Positions 52,536 through 63,944 of a stretch of 64,000 nt of DNA are shown piece after piece; within the stretch, counting starts at the first letter, position 1; the number at the start of each line of letters is the position of its first letter. Under the pieces are notes generated by a model. It was not told the DNA's origin. It saw nothing but the letters and a program-made list of their open reading frames with translations, and searched no databases. This DNA is from Pectinophora gossypiella. Taxonomy: Eukaryota; Arthropoda; Insecta; Lepidoptera; Gelechiidae. The translations under genes were made by a program, and so were the position numbers. Location of the stretch: positions 13,950,001 to 14,014,000 of the forward strand of contig NC_065407.1 in the NCBI RefSeq assembly GCF_024362695.1. Direction: 5' to 3'.

Positions 52536-53707
52536 TTATGTTTACCCCAATTGGGAATAAAGTGGCGAGCTTATGTTTCGGGTACATCACAACAATCGTC
52601 TAATACCAACAGATAATTATTCGTAAAATTCTTTACGTGTACAAGGGATTACATTAAAATTGAGGCTTAAGCACACCTCGAACACTTCATACAAAACACA
52701 TCGTTTTACGCAGACACTACACATTGGCGGTATCGTACACCCGCGTGTATGATGTCTGATGCCATACGACTGAAAACTAAGTGGGGGGAGTGAGGTAAAC
52801 CTACTTCAGACGCTGGTGGGGAACGGAAAGTTTCCATTCTACACGTAGTATTATTCCTTATTCTATGGGTTATGTATTATTCCTAGCGTTCAAGTGAAAA
52901 TGATGACCTGCCTTGAGGCTAATGAGCCCGTCTCAAGATCGGATTTCGATAAAAGCCACTCTTCATTAGTAGTATAAAACTGGATATTCATATCTGCCCC
53001 AGACAGGTCTATCAGAGTGAAAGGCTTTTAAATCACAAGAGCATCTTGAGACAAAGCTGGCGATAAATTTTGATATCCAAATTATAATTTTGTTATTTAA
53101 TTTTCATTTATATTTGCACACAGTTGGGTCAACTATTATCACGTTGGTGTAACAGAAAGCTTGGTGAGGAGTACTTAGTTCATCTTGCGATAGATGTACC
53201 TCTGCAACCCTGATTGATATATAGTCGTGAACTTAATTATGTAATGTGTTATTTGTATTAGGGCTGTGTCTTATTTAGGATGTACTATTTGGTAACATTA
53301 AGTATACAGTTCAAAATCATAAATAAATTGTGTGTTTTCTATGCAGAATCATCGATGTAAGATAATTTAAATAAAAAAGATTTTATGCCTTTGCCATTTA
53401 ATAAAAAGCATAATTTAGGTACTCACCAACCATTGTAATTTTTATTTTTACACTTTATTTTTTGTGAAGAACTGATATCTGAACTAGGGTATCCTGTGTT
53501 TCAAGATACCAGAGATCTACATCTCTTAGCAAGTGACACAGTAAAAAAAAATAATGATGGTGTTTGTGGCTGAGAGGAAACAAGAAACTCCTGTACAAGA
53601 GTCCTTTTGGTAACTCTGTAGCTCAGCGTTGCCACTTCCATGTACGTACAAAACCTGATGTCACGCTTATTATTCTGGGCATAGCCAAAAATGAACTAGC
53701 CTGAATG
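52536..53707. other. No gene recognised
   Basis: 52790-52950 (AGTGGGGGGAGTGAGGTAAA, ACGTAGTATTATTCC) is G+C-richer and looks like old retroelement sequence; 26825-26875 shares a short inverse piece (AATAAGGATCTATACTACGT). Not assignable. Confidence 0.35.
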
Positions 53708-54018
53708 AAGCAGCGTTTCTACTTGGCAACATTTGGCACGCGACATGTTGCCCAACTTTTGTTTAACAATGTTGTCTGTGTACATATTTACTGCACGGCA
53801 GCTGTCGACAACATGTCGTCAGATGACTCTCACTAGTGTCCAACAACACTTTGTTGCGCGTTACGTCTCCACTCGACAACAATTGACGCTCAACAACCAT
53901 ACTCTATACACAAACAACACGCGTCACATGTTGCGTGCCAGCTGGCAACATCGCACGTTGTCGTGAGCGTCAAATGTTGCGCATCAATCATATTGTTGCC
54001 TAGTGGATACAAGGCTTA
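53708..54018. mobile_element. MITE dense in CAACATGTTG-type motifs
   Basis: Ends GTTTCTACTTGGCAACA and TGTTGCCTAGTGGATAC are imperfect inverse copies. Between them GTTG/CAAC tetramers occur about every 10-15 bp, often as CAACATGTTG-like half-palindromes. Dense subterminal motifs of this kind are typical transposase binding sites in hAT-like or P-like non-autonomous elements. The open frame inside (53733-53966) is a by-product. Confidence 0.6.
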
Positions 54019-55910
54019 AGTCCATACAGGAAAAGTGTTAGCTCCACACACCGTACCATTTCCATATACGTAGAAAACCAAATAACTTTCCCGCTCCCAA
54101 TGTTATCCTTTGATCAAAAACTAAAGATGTTTTCATAAGCAGGGCGTGTCAAATTATGCAGTGGAGCCGCGTGTGGCTGGATCGAGTGAGATCAAGAGGA
54201 GCCTCTCACGTGAAGGGCTCTTTCGAGGGCTCTTCCTTGCCTGGCTTGGAATTAATTCGGCGATTACTTGAGTATAACCCGTAAGCACCTGTCTGGGTAA
54301 GATATCATACTCATACTCCATAAGTTCTGTATTGTGCGGGTTTAATATAAAATAAGGAAGTATTTAAGGTGTGGCCTCATAAACCACAGTACAGAAAAAA
54401 CTGGAATTTTGCTGAAAAAGAAGACATTGTAACAAACCGGTATAAAAAGTAGCGGTATAAATTCTATAATGATAATTAATATACATTTTAAAATAGACAT
54501 TAATAATATAAAATAATCATAATTATCAATTAGAGTATTAGACCATGGAGCCTTAAAATAAATTAAAAGCTGTATATTATCACAACATAATAACTCTCAA
54601 TTTTTTATTACGATATTTTTCCGAAAGAGTGAAAATTTAATTTTGTAAAAATTATTTAATATAACGCTATAATGAAAACACATCCCCAGGCGTTGTTTTC
54701 TTACTGCTGTGTAATGAATAAAAACCAGCCAAGTGTGTGTCTGACGCATTCACCGAGGGTTCCGTCACTGAATCCGATGGAGTCAATTACGTCACAAAAA
54801 GTGTATTTTGTTTAGTTTTATATCCTAAGTGCAAGTTAAACTGATGATCGGCCAGTTTTTAACACTACTGCATAACTACTGACTGCGCTATTAGTAAATA
54901 ATAAATAAATATAAAATATGTTTGTCTACAGTGTTTACTTCGGATTTTTTTTTCTTATTTTCTAATTAAACCGTTACAGTAGTAAATCTTCAATAATAAC
55001 ACGTTCATGAATCAAAGCCCTATAACAAACGGATAGCGTAGACTTAGTAGATAAAATTACTCTTGTAGCTAAGGAACCCTCTGAGCCAGCAAAGTTCGTC
55101 CAAAAAAGTTAAATAGTACCAACATAGAATCCCAATATTCTAAAAATTTTAAAATTTTAAATAGTTACTCGAAATAGTAGACTCGGATTTTAAACTAGGT
55201 TCCGAATAATTAAATGTTCAATAGAGACACGTCAGAAGCACGCGCCAACCCGCTTTGGTGTTTGCCCGAATATTAGCGAATAGCGAGTGGTTGCGCAAAA
55301 GTAATTACTTTTGTTCTTTGTTTAAAATACCTATTCGCGCCAATGATATTACCTTACTAAGCTTATTGGTATTATATAGAATTGAATAGAGTAGCATAGA
55401 GTAAATTTATTGCCAGTAACAGTTAAACACATTGCTGGAAACCCACTGGCTGATTCACTCGCTGACATACGTACCTAGTTGTTGTTCAAGAAAGAGCGTC
55501 AGGGGGCAAAAGCGATGAAGGGAGGGGTGTCATCATGACGTCTCGGTGAGTATGTGAACTTTCAGATCTTCGAAAACTACTCCACATCAGGGAGACACCA
55601 CCCTACGGCAAGCCGTAGAAAAAAACGGCAAAATGGCAGAAAAGCAACATGGCCGCCATACAAATTGTTGTTTTGTGTTCCAATATGCTGCCCAAATCAG
55701 AAATACCATCTAGTTATTATATTTATGTATATTAAGTGTGTGTGGTAATGCAGGACAGAAGGGGCAAGTGACAGGCACTGTAACCTGGAACCTTACAGAG
55801 GGCAGCAGTAACTGTCATAACTATTCAGCGGAGGACAGGAGTCCTAGTAAGGCTTTGAAATGGACTACTCTGAGCGCTATCCCACTCACGTGAGACGGCG
55901 TACTTCGGGG
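54019..55910. other. No gene recognised
   Basis: 1.9 kb without a supported ORF or tRNA. 55625-55670 (GGCAAAATGGCAGAAAAGCA, ACATGGCCGCCATACAA) is the inverse of 25545-25580. 55745-55910 is G+C-richer and probably leads into the R2 tail that follows. Confidence 0.4.
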
Positions 55911-56000
55911 CGGAAGGCAAGAGGGAAACCACTGTCCTATTTTTCCCTAAAAAGTAGCATGGAGAGGATTGCTAAATGGACATGAGCGTGGTGATTTACT
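55911..56000 (+). repeat. R2 repeat copy
   Basis: GGCAAGAGGGAAACCACTGT, CCTATTTTTCCCTAAAAAGT and AGCATGGAGAGGATTGC align with 7232-7280. Confidence 0.7.
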
Positions 56001-56486
56001 GTGATAATTATAACACAATTCGTGCCATATTATGAGTGTTCTTATAGTAACATAAATACCTATGGTAAACACAACACTATACACATTTTTTCATTTTGGT
56101 TGGTATGATAATATACATTTTCATTTGTTTTAAACCCAGCTCTGAATCAAATCTATTCTTGAATTCTCAATGATAGTCAAAATTACGCTTTAGTACTAAA
56201 ATAATACATTCGCTTTTAAAGGGACAGACAGCTAATGACAAAATCGGTTTTTCAATTGCACTAAAGTTAACTTGAAATACGTTTTGTAATTTATCATTAT
56301 GTTACTTTTAGAGACATGTGTAGCTTTCCACATTCAAATACACTAATTGTTTGTTTACGTTTCTCTTCAAATAGTGTTTCTATATGTGGTACAATGTGTG
56401 TTTAGGTACATTTACATCAAAATAGGGTATCTAAACTACCTAACTGTAATTGGATGATGGGATGTAAAGAAACTGTATAGACTTTT
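56001..56486. other. No feature recognised
   Basis: AT-rich, nothing supportable. Confidence 0.4.
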
Positions 56487-56743
56487 ATGTGCTTAATACA
56501 AATATCACGTAAAGTTTATAAAGTATATGTACCTAAAGCATTTTTAAGAACTTTAGGAGTTTGTTTTGAGGCTTTTGAGAAGAAAGCCTCTCTATGAGAA
56601 GGCTCATCGGCCTAAAAGTACTGCAGCTTTTCAACCTGTGTAGATGAGGAAAAAGCCTCAAAACAAACTCCTAACGTTCTTAAAAATGCTGTAGGTACAT
56701 TATATACTTTATAAACTTTACGTGATATTTGTATTAAGCACAT
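56487..56743. mobile_element. Near-perfect 257-bp inverted repeat (hairpin element)
   Basis: The left arm (56487-56577, ATGTGCTTAATACAAATATC ... GAGGCTTTT) is repeated in inverse at 56651-56743 with only a few substitutions and a 2-base indel. The loop of about 73 bases contains TACTGCAGCTTTTCAACCTG and GTGTAGATGAGG, reminiscent of the T1 tail. There is no ORF. A transcript would form a hairpin of over 90 bp. Confidence 0.85.
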
Positions 56744-56795
56744 CATATTATTACCATCTGAATAAAGATATCTTTGAGTTTAACAAATACATAAA

Positions 56796-56885
56796 GTGTG
56801 TGTGTGAGTGTGTGTGTGTGTGTGTGTATTTTTCCCTAAAAAAATAGCATGCTATACCGACAAGAGCGTGGCTCTTAAATTAGAG
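56796..56885 (+). repeat. (GT)n microsatellite fused to R2 fragment
   Basis: GTGTGTGTGAGTGTGTG... (56796-56828) runs directly into TTTTTCCCTAAAAAAATAGC and GAGCGTGGCTCTTAAATTAG, the R2 3' part. A similar (GT)n plus R2 junction exists at 36926-36998. Confidence 0.7.
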
Positions 56886-57847
56886 ATGAATACCTAATGG
56901 GGTATGACGAAACAAAATTATAAGTACGTAAGTACACAACTTATCGCCATTTTTGAGATGGAATAGGCCATCATGTTATTAACATCTGTCGGTTTTTATA
57001 CCTTGCTCGGGAAGATAAGCAAAGCATGGTCATAAACTTTCGTTTTACAGTGATGCTGGCTAGCCCAGGAACTACGTATTCAAACAGTTGCTCTATACTA
57101 TCTAAATATCCCGTATAACGTAGCATAATTGTATAATTGTCGCTAGGTGACGTACCATATCTCTGTCCCGCTTTCAGTCTGATTCTACGATACAACTGGT
57201 CATAATTTAAAAAATAAACTGACTTCAAAATCAGCGTAATATTAGTAAGAAATAATATTTTGTTGAATACAGCGTTGAACACACACACACACACACACAC
57301 ACATGTAAAAAATGTCACACGTGTTTAGAAGCCCATATAGACAGACAAATAGAAATTTTGTGCAATTCCAACAATATTATTCTTCTTTGAAGTCACTAAA
57401 AAAGTTATACAGAACGAAAACGAAAAACTTCTATAAAACGATTTATAATAAGCGAACTTCTCTACAAAAAATGCAAGACAAACATTAAAACCGGAACAAT
57501 GCTGAGCAGAAGGGTTGTTATAATTAAACACAGCTGATTTTTCGACTTTGTTCAACGCCACCTTTTGTCCGGAACAAAGGCTTAGGCACAATAGAGGTCG
57601 CCACCTATACCTGTTTGAAAGGTTGTACCACCATAATGTAAAGATTACTGAGACATTCCTATTAGTGGAGTCCATAAAGCCGGAGCTTCCTAACTAACTT
57701 TTAATTTGTCAGGGACAGGTCCGATTTTGATGTTTTTTTCTTTTGTATGAGTAGTTTTTTATATCATTTAAAATCAGAAGAACAGAAAAAATCATCAAAT
57801 CAAATGTTAATAGCAACTTCAAAGTGAAACCCTTCATTAACTCCACT
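56886..57847. other. No gene; (AC)n at 57279-57302
   Basis: The minus-strand frames at 56971-57318 (which translates the AC run as Cys/Val) and 57325-57675 show no family features. The AC run is about 12 units. Confidence 0.45.
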
Positions 57848-58240
57848 ATATACAAGGTGTTAGTGCCATCGTAACAAATACCGAGGGGGATGATTCAGAC
57901 CATTATTCTGAGTTGACATGTTTGGGTTTTTGTTTAAATATTTTTAGTTCTATACTTTTGCGTATTTAGTCAGCATATTAACTCAGAATAATGAGCTGAA
58001 TCATCCTCCACAGTATTCGTTACGATGTCACTTACACGCGTACAAGGACGTACAGGTAGACATACAAGTACGTATGGGTGTTAGTGACACCGTAATAAAT
58101 ACTGAGGAGGATGATTCAGACCATTATTCTGAGTTGATATCAAGTGGAATCAACTGTCGAAAATTGCATGAAAATTTTAGTGTTTTTTATAAATTATTTT
58201 TAGTTCCATACTTTTGCGATGGAAAATGATTTGAATCATG
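57848..58240. mobile_element. Two-unit palindromic MITE, second locus
   Basis: Unit one (57848-58036) has ends TATACAAGGTGTTAGTGCCA and ATGTCACTTACAC. The spacer (58037-58074, ACAAGGACGTACAGGTAGAC) is the inverse of the spacer at 8087-8123. Unit two (58075-about 58240) starts TGGGTGTTAGTGACACCG and is cut before its right end. Confidence 0.75.
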
Positions 58241-59685
58241 CCTCAAAGGTTTCACTATGATGACACTATATATGTATTTAGCCCTATTATTCTAAGGTCT
58301 GGCCAAAATAAGTCACATAAAAAAAAGGTATCGATCTATCGATTCTTTCGGACAGAATTTCGCTTGTATGCGTATGTCCAGATTGGTCGTCGGCACTTTG
58401 TTTCAAACAATGTTCACAGCTCCGTCACAAAACCACAGGAACTTTCGAAAATTCTTTCAATAATTAAGATTATTTTGTACAAAATTATCTTAAAAACGAT
58501 TCCATAATTTCTCTTACTAATGAACCAGTCTCAAAAAACATTTAGAATATAAAATTAATTGCACCGAAAAACATTTTTCCTCAACGAAATTAACTCCTTA
58601 ATATTTTTCTTGCCGGGGAAAGTAAAAAAATGTGAAGTTATTTTCATTTGATTTTCCTCCACATTTTAACTTGAGCAAACGTTACTCTGGCTGTGTCAAT
58701 CGGAAGTTCAATTTAGCTCAGGCCAACGTAGTTTACAATTCATAAGTAAAATATTTATTAACCTTCTCCCATTTACAATTGAATTTCGTTTCTGTTTGAC
58801 TGCAGAACGCATTCGAAAACTAAGAATTTGCTCTCATAGAATCTCATACATTTCGAAACTTATTTGAGGTGGTCACATGTGGATTGCGATAGCTTCATAA
58901 GCTTCATATAGAGGAAAATGTTGCTATCATTTTAAATTAATATTATTTGCAAACGGAAGTGGGTTTCGGGATTGGAAGGAGACTAAAGAAGTCCAAGGAA
59001 AAACGAATTTATTTTCCACACACGAGGTACACCACTCACACGGAGTTACCCACTTTACCCAGTCCTACTTAGTCATCGTCACTATACTTTATACAGCCAC
59101 AGCCATAGGACTTTTGCCAGGTTGAAAGCGATTATGACAATTGACATTGAAACTGATGAAAATGTATGAAATTAACATGTCACCTTATGTCAATTCATCA
59201 TTCTAACTATCGATTTTCAAAATCGTTTGCAATCTAGCTAACCCGCTTTAGCATAATTATTACCTCACCAATTATATTCCCAATTGTATAATTTATAGTA
59301 TAAGCCTTTATAGAGACGTCTATGGAATGCATTGGGAATTTTAACAATTTCATAGTTTCTGAATTCAGATTGCTCAATTCGATCGATTTGAGCATACTTG
59401 ATATGGTTGGGACCGAAAAATGTATGTGAATCTACATAGATTTTTATTCTTCCTTCAGTTCTAGACCTAAACATATTTGCAATATCGTGATGAAAGAATT
59501 CACCTATCTCCAGGAGAGATGTTTTTGCAGTTTGTTCAGGTACGCCAGTCCTAGCGGAATTATGTATGTCATCACATTAACATATTGCATATCTCCGACC
59601 TACGTGTAACCAGTTGCTCTGTTACCTACCCTCCTAACTACTACAGAGAGGCTTTCTTTTTACATTTTAAAGGCGGTCTCGTAGA
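58241..59685. other. No gene; one T2-like scrap
   Basis: GGCCAAAATAAGTCACATAA then an A-run at 58301-58327 looks like an internally deleted T2 tail. The 89-codon plus frame 58238-58507 is not convincing. Confidence 0.35.
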
Positions 59686-59909
59686 CATCATCATCATCAT
59701 CAACAGCCTATATACGTCCCACTGCTGGGCACAGGCCTCCCCTCAATCAACCGGAGGGGGTATGGAGCATACTCCACCACGCTGCTCCAATGCGGATTGG
59801 TGGAGGTGTTTTTACGGCTAATAGCCGGGACCAACGGCTTAACGTGCCCTCCGAAGCACGAAATCATCTTACTTTTTCGGACAATCAGGTGATTCAAGCC
59901 TGAAAAGTC
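59686..59909 (-). mobile_element. SINE-B 3' two-thirds upstream of LINE-2
   Basis: The plus strand reads (ATC)n, CAGCCTATATACGTCCCACT, GGAGGGGGTATGGAGCATAC, the core and AATCAGGTGATTCAAGCCTG, stopping at GAAAAGTC where LINE-2 coding begins. The (GAT)n terminus is intact. Confidence 0.85.
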
Positions 59910-62392
59910 GAGTACCTAATACAAATAATATTAACGATTTTTTTGGAAGACTTGATAATGTATTGACTAAGATTAGCAGGTATCGCAATAAACATCTAAT
60001 TGTTGCTGGTGATTTTAACATTAATAGACTTGACAGAACTAATGTATCTTTAGAATTTGAGTATCTTTTATTAAACCATAACCTTAGGCTTTCATTGAAT
60101 CAACCTACTAGACTTGTGAGTAATACATGCATTGACAACATAGCACACAATTATAAAAGAAATCTTGAAACGGTAGTTTTCAACTTTGGATTGTCTGATC
60201 ATACAGCCCAGGTCATCAAAATTCCGGTAAAAAAGATTTACAGAATAAAATATTGGAAGGTAAAAAGGCGTGATTTTGGTCAAGACAACATTGATAAATT
60301 TGGGAAATGCCTACAACAGCTATATTTCTCGAGTGTCTATGATACGGAAGATCCCAATAAAGCGTATCAAAATTTTATTGACGATTTTAAACTTATGTAC
60401 GATCTATGTTTTCCCTACAAATTAGTAACAATCAACGTTGATCATAAGAATAAATGGATATCACGCGGCATCAGGGCATGCAGTAAAAAGAAAAGATATT
60501 TGTTGCATAAATATAGATGCAAACCAAGTAATATTAATAGAAACGTTTATAAAAAGTATTCAAAAACCCTTAAACATATAATTTCAAATACGAAAAAAAC
60601 TCAAAACGTACATATAATTAAGACAGCTATTAATAAATTAAAGGCAACGTGGAAAATAATCAACAACACACTGCAAACAACACATATAGATAATATTCCG
60701 CAAATTGTGCATGATAATAAAATTGTTACAGATCCTCATAAAATATCTAACATTTTTAATAACTATTTCATAGATAAAGTCATACCAAACCCAGTGCCAG
60801 AGACCACTGAAATTATAAATTCTAATGCCTCCTCGATGTTTTTGAAGCCTTGTGTACCAAAAGATATAGCTGACATTGTCAAATCTCTTAAAAATACTCC
60901 TAGCGTAGGACATGATGAAATCTCATCAAAGGTTCTGAAATATGTTAGTGAGATTATAAGTTATCCTTTGAGTCATATATTGAATTTATGCATCAGCAAG
61001 GGTATTTACCCGGAGCTCCTAAAAATTTCAATTGTCAAACCTATTTATAAAAAAGATAATAAAGAGTTTATTAGCTCCTATAGACCCATTTCGCTTATTT
61101 CAGTAATTTCAAAAATATTTGAAAAGTATATTTATAAGCAACTTAGTCAATATTTTGAGAAATTTAATTTATTATCTATCGAACAAAAAGGTTTTAGAGA
61201 AGGTAAAACGATTGCAATGGCAATTTATGACTTGCTGAAGAAGGTTATACCTAATGTAGACAGAAAAATACCTGTATGCTCAATTTTTTGTGATATGACC
61301 CAAGCATTCGACTATGTAGATCATGGTTTGTTAATAAGAAAGCTTCATTTGTATGGCATACGAGGAAATGTGAACAGACTACTAGAATCATACTTGACTA
61401 ACAGGAAACAAATTACAGAAATAAATAGAATAGACCTACATACAAAATTTTTAAACACCTACAAATCTGAGACAAGAACTAATGTGTATGGAGTACCGCA
61501 GGGTAGTGTGCTAGGTCCTTTATTATTTAACATATATATAAATGATTTACCCAAATGCACGTCTCAGCACATGTCACTATTTGCTGATGATAGTACTATC
61601 ACTATTGACGCAAAAAATAAGAATAATTACAAATTTGATATAAATGACGCATTCAAATCTGTAGTAAAATGGCTTGATAATAATAACTTAAAAATTAATT
61701 TTGACAAAACTAAAATAACACATTTTCGACAGCGCATATCCCCACAAAATGTAGATATTAGTTATGATGGTAACACTATTGGTGTTGTGGAAAATGCGAA
61801 ATATCTAGGCTTAATTATAGATTCAAGGCTTGACTGGAAATTACAGATAAATCAACTGTGTAAAAAACTTAGTTCCTCTTCGTATGCGCTTAACAAACTC
61901 AGAGGAGTTCTTAATGTGGAAGCACTTCTTACTGCGTACCATGGCATTGTGGCATCATACCTCAGATATGGTATTATTTTTTGGGGTAATTCGACACATG
62001 GAGATTTAGTATTTAAGAAACAAAAAAAGTGCGTGAGGTCAATGTTTGGAGTACCATCAGATCAAAGTTGTAAACCATATTTTAAGAAATATAATATACT
62101 GACCTGTTCATCAATATACATATTAGAAATAGCAATGTTTGTGAAATCTAATCCTAGTTTGTTCCCCAAACTCTCAGAAAATGTAATGCGTAACCGACGG
62201 GACAATGACCTGGTGAGTGTACCATACGCTAACACAGCGCTAATGAGAAAGAGTGTCATATGTATGGCACCAACTGTATATAATAAAATACCGAAAGAAA
62301 TCAGAGCACTTCCTTTTAATTCATTTAAAATCGCATTAAAAAAGCTTTTGTTGGATAAATGTGTATACAATTTAAGAGAATTTATTTATTAA
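59909..62392 (+). CDS. LINE-2 endonuclease (partial)-reverse transcriptase
   Basis: 827 codons are open from the truncation point. The first ATG-like position is not meaningful because the 5' end is missing. Numbering from TTG 59963: GDFNIN (16-21) and SDH (78-80) are the last endonuclease motifs, with CIDNI (56-60). A linker region follows. The RT has SSYRPISLIS (371-380), FCDMTQAFD (442-450), YGVPQGSVLGP (509-519) and FADD (540-543). The C-terminus has VYNKIPKEIRALP and LKKLLLDKC. All RT catalytic aspartates are present and no frameshift is seen, so the insertion is fairly young. The clade is uncertain: Jockey/CR1/L2-like by motif style and the heptamer tail. Confidence 0.9.
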   Translation, partial: RVPNTNNINDFFGRLDNVLTKISRYRNKHLIVAGDFNINRLDRTNVSLEFEYLLLNHNLRLSLNQPTRLVSNTCIDNIAHNYKRNLETVVFNFGLSDHTAQVIKIPVKKIYRIKYWKVKRRDFGQDNIDKFGKCLQQLYFSSVYDTEDPNKAYQNFIDDFKLMYDLCFPYKLVTINVDHKNKWISRGIRACSKKKRYLLHKYRCKPSNINRNVYKKYSKTLKHIISNTKKTQNVHIIKTAINKLKATWKIINNTLQTTHIDNIPQIVHDNKIVTDPHKISNIFNNYFIDKVIPNPVPETTEIINSNASSMFLKPCVPKDIADIVKSLKNTPSVGHDEISSKVLKYVSEIISYPLSHILNLCISKGIYPELLKISIVKPIYKKDNKEFISSYRPISLISVISKIFEKYIYKQLSQYFEKFNLLSIEQKGFREGKTIAMAIYDLLKKVIPNVDRKIPVCSIFCDMTQAFDYVDHGLLIRKLHLYGIRGNVNRLLESYLTNRKQITEINRIDLHTKFLNTYKSETRTNVYGVPQGSVLGPLLFNIYINDLPKCTSQHMSLFADDSTITIDAKNKNNYKFDINDAFKSVVKWLDNNNLKINFDKTKITHFRQRISPQNVDISYDGNTIGVVENAKYLGLIIDSRLDWKLQINQLCKKLSSSSYALNKLRGVLNVEALLTAYHGIVASYLRYGIIFWGNSTHGDLVFKKQKKCVRSMFGVPSDQSCKPYFKKYNILTCSSIYILEIAMFVKSNPSLFPKLSENVMRNRRDNDLVSVPYANTALMRKSVICMAPTVYNKIPKEIRALPFNSFKIALKKLLLDKCVYNLREFIY

Positions 62393-62797
62393 TTAGTTTA
62401 CTTTAATTTAAATTAGGACAATATCTTTTTTTTTTTTTCTATAATATTTTTCTACAAAGTAATATAATATAATATAAACATTTTTTTCTATTTTTTATTA
62501 TAATTGACTTTGATGAAATGTATGATAATGACTTTTAATGTAATTGTTTTTGTATGAATTGTTTTTTTTTTTCTTTTTTGTCAAATTTTACTAGATGACT
62601 TAAGTTATAGATTTAATTATAATTCTTAATAATATTAATTTATTGAATTGATGTGACATGATAATGCATGATATATAATTTTAATTTGTATACCTGAATT
62701 ATAAGGTCGAATATGGCGGACATCCTAGCTATAAGATCAATTTGTACTTACCTATATTCTTACAAATAAAGCACTTTGAACTTTGAACTTTGAACTT
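59909..62797 (+). mobile_element. LINE-2: 5'-truncated non-LTR retrotransposon
   Basis: The element begins abruptly inside the endonuclease domain next to SINE-B. It carries the reverse transcriptase to its C-terminus (stop 62392), about 380 bp of T-rich 3' UTR, an AATAAA at 62765-62770 and a terminal (CTTTGAA)n run at 62774-62797. Truncation removes any ORF1 and the first half of the endonuclease, so it cannot be autonomous. Confidence 0.9.
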
Positions 62798-62838
62798 TGT
62801 CCAAAAAAGTACCGCTGGTCCCGGCTATTAACTGATAA
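62798..62838 (+). mobile_element. SINE-B fragment downstream of LINE-2, plus orientation
   Basis: TGTCCAAAAAAGTA and CCGCTGGTCCCGGCTATTA match SINE-B on the plus strand, with about 45 bp missing between them. The upstream SINE-B is in minus orientation. Confidence 0.6.
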
Positions 62839-63234
62839 AATTAAATGTGTGTTGTGTTTATTAGTTTCTATGATTTTGGTTTGTTTATTCTTTTCTCATA
62901 ATTTTTAATCTGTGTTCTTTTTATATTATTTTCCGTGTGGTTTCTGTCCTGTATTAAATGTAATGTACCTCTCTGTCTGTGGTGTCCGAAAATAATAAAT
63001 AATTCTTTCTTTTAACCTCCTAAGGTCGAGATTTCCAGACACAATAGTTAAACAATGGGATTTGGATTTTAAAAGAACATTCGGTCTTACGACTTTAAAG
63101 TACCTCCCAGACAACGAATTAAAATATTTGCTGTTAAAGTCATCTATCTTTTATATTTAACATGTGTCAATTTGTCAAACAAGTTGATACGACATTATGG
63201 TTCGAAAGTATTTTCAGAAATGGACGCACGTACG
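62839..63234. other. No feature recognised
   Basis: Nothing supportable. Confidence 0.4.
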
Positions 63235-63395
63235 GTCACTAGTCTTAATATGTACCTTGAAACCATGTCACATTAACTTTTTTGACAAATTAAGCCGTAA
63301 GTCTCATTAAATGTCAAATATGATAAGTGCGACAGGGTTCTAAAGTGGGTAGATGATATTGTTCATGACTGTACAAACATGCATAACTGTATATA
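63235..63395 (-). repeat. R4 repeat, inverse copy
   Basis: ACCATGTCACATTAACTTTT, TTGACAAATTAAGCCGTAAG and GACAGGGTTCTAAAGTGGGT are inverse to 37296-37420. Confidence 0.7.
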
Positions 63396-63440
63396 GTCCT
63401 CGTATAGTGAAAATAACGTACATAACGTTAGCGCCTTTCA

Positions 63441-63496
63441 AAATACATGTTAGGTCACATACTTCCGAAATACGCATTTCTCGGGAATGTAGGTTA
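63441..63496 (-). mobile_element. SINE-C scrap
   Basis: ATGTTAGGTCACATACTTCC and GCATTTCTCGGGAATGTAGG are the middle of SINE-C only. Confidence 0.65.
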
Positions 63497-63944
63497 AAAC
63501 TTCGTAAGAATACTATTTACTTAAGATATACGATTTAAATAAGACATTTATATAAACATTACAGAAGTAAATAATCTCATTATTTTTTCAAGTCGGTTAA
63601 CAAAAAATCATGGCCACCCTGTATTCAAATATTCTCCACCAGTAACTCCGAAGTCGGGAACAATAGTAATTTGAAAAGCGTTATGAGATGACTCGACCCG
63701 TGATTCCAACAGATCATTTTCACAAGGATAATTTGTTTTTCGCCGAACTTTTCGAGATTCTTATTTAAATTATTTCTTTCCACGTTTGAATAAAAAAGTA
63801 ATGTTAAAAAGTACTTGATGCCCTTGAGATTATTTTTAAGATAAATGCTACGAATAGGGATGTGAAGGCAACTTAATAATTATTAAATTAACCTCTTTAC
63901 ATTTGTAATATTTATAAAATGTATTATATTTATTATAAACTAGC

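Noticed and set aside
53733..53966. 77-codon frame inside the CAAC-rich MITE
   Set aside because: The Gln/Thr/Leu-rich peptide follows from the repeated CAACA motif.
56971..57675. Two minus-strand frames of about 115 codons
   Set aside because: One translates the AC microsatellite and neither has protein-family features.
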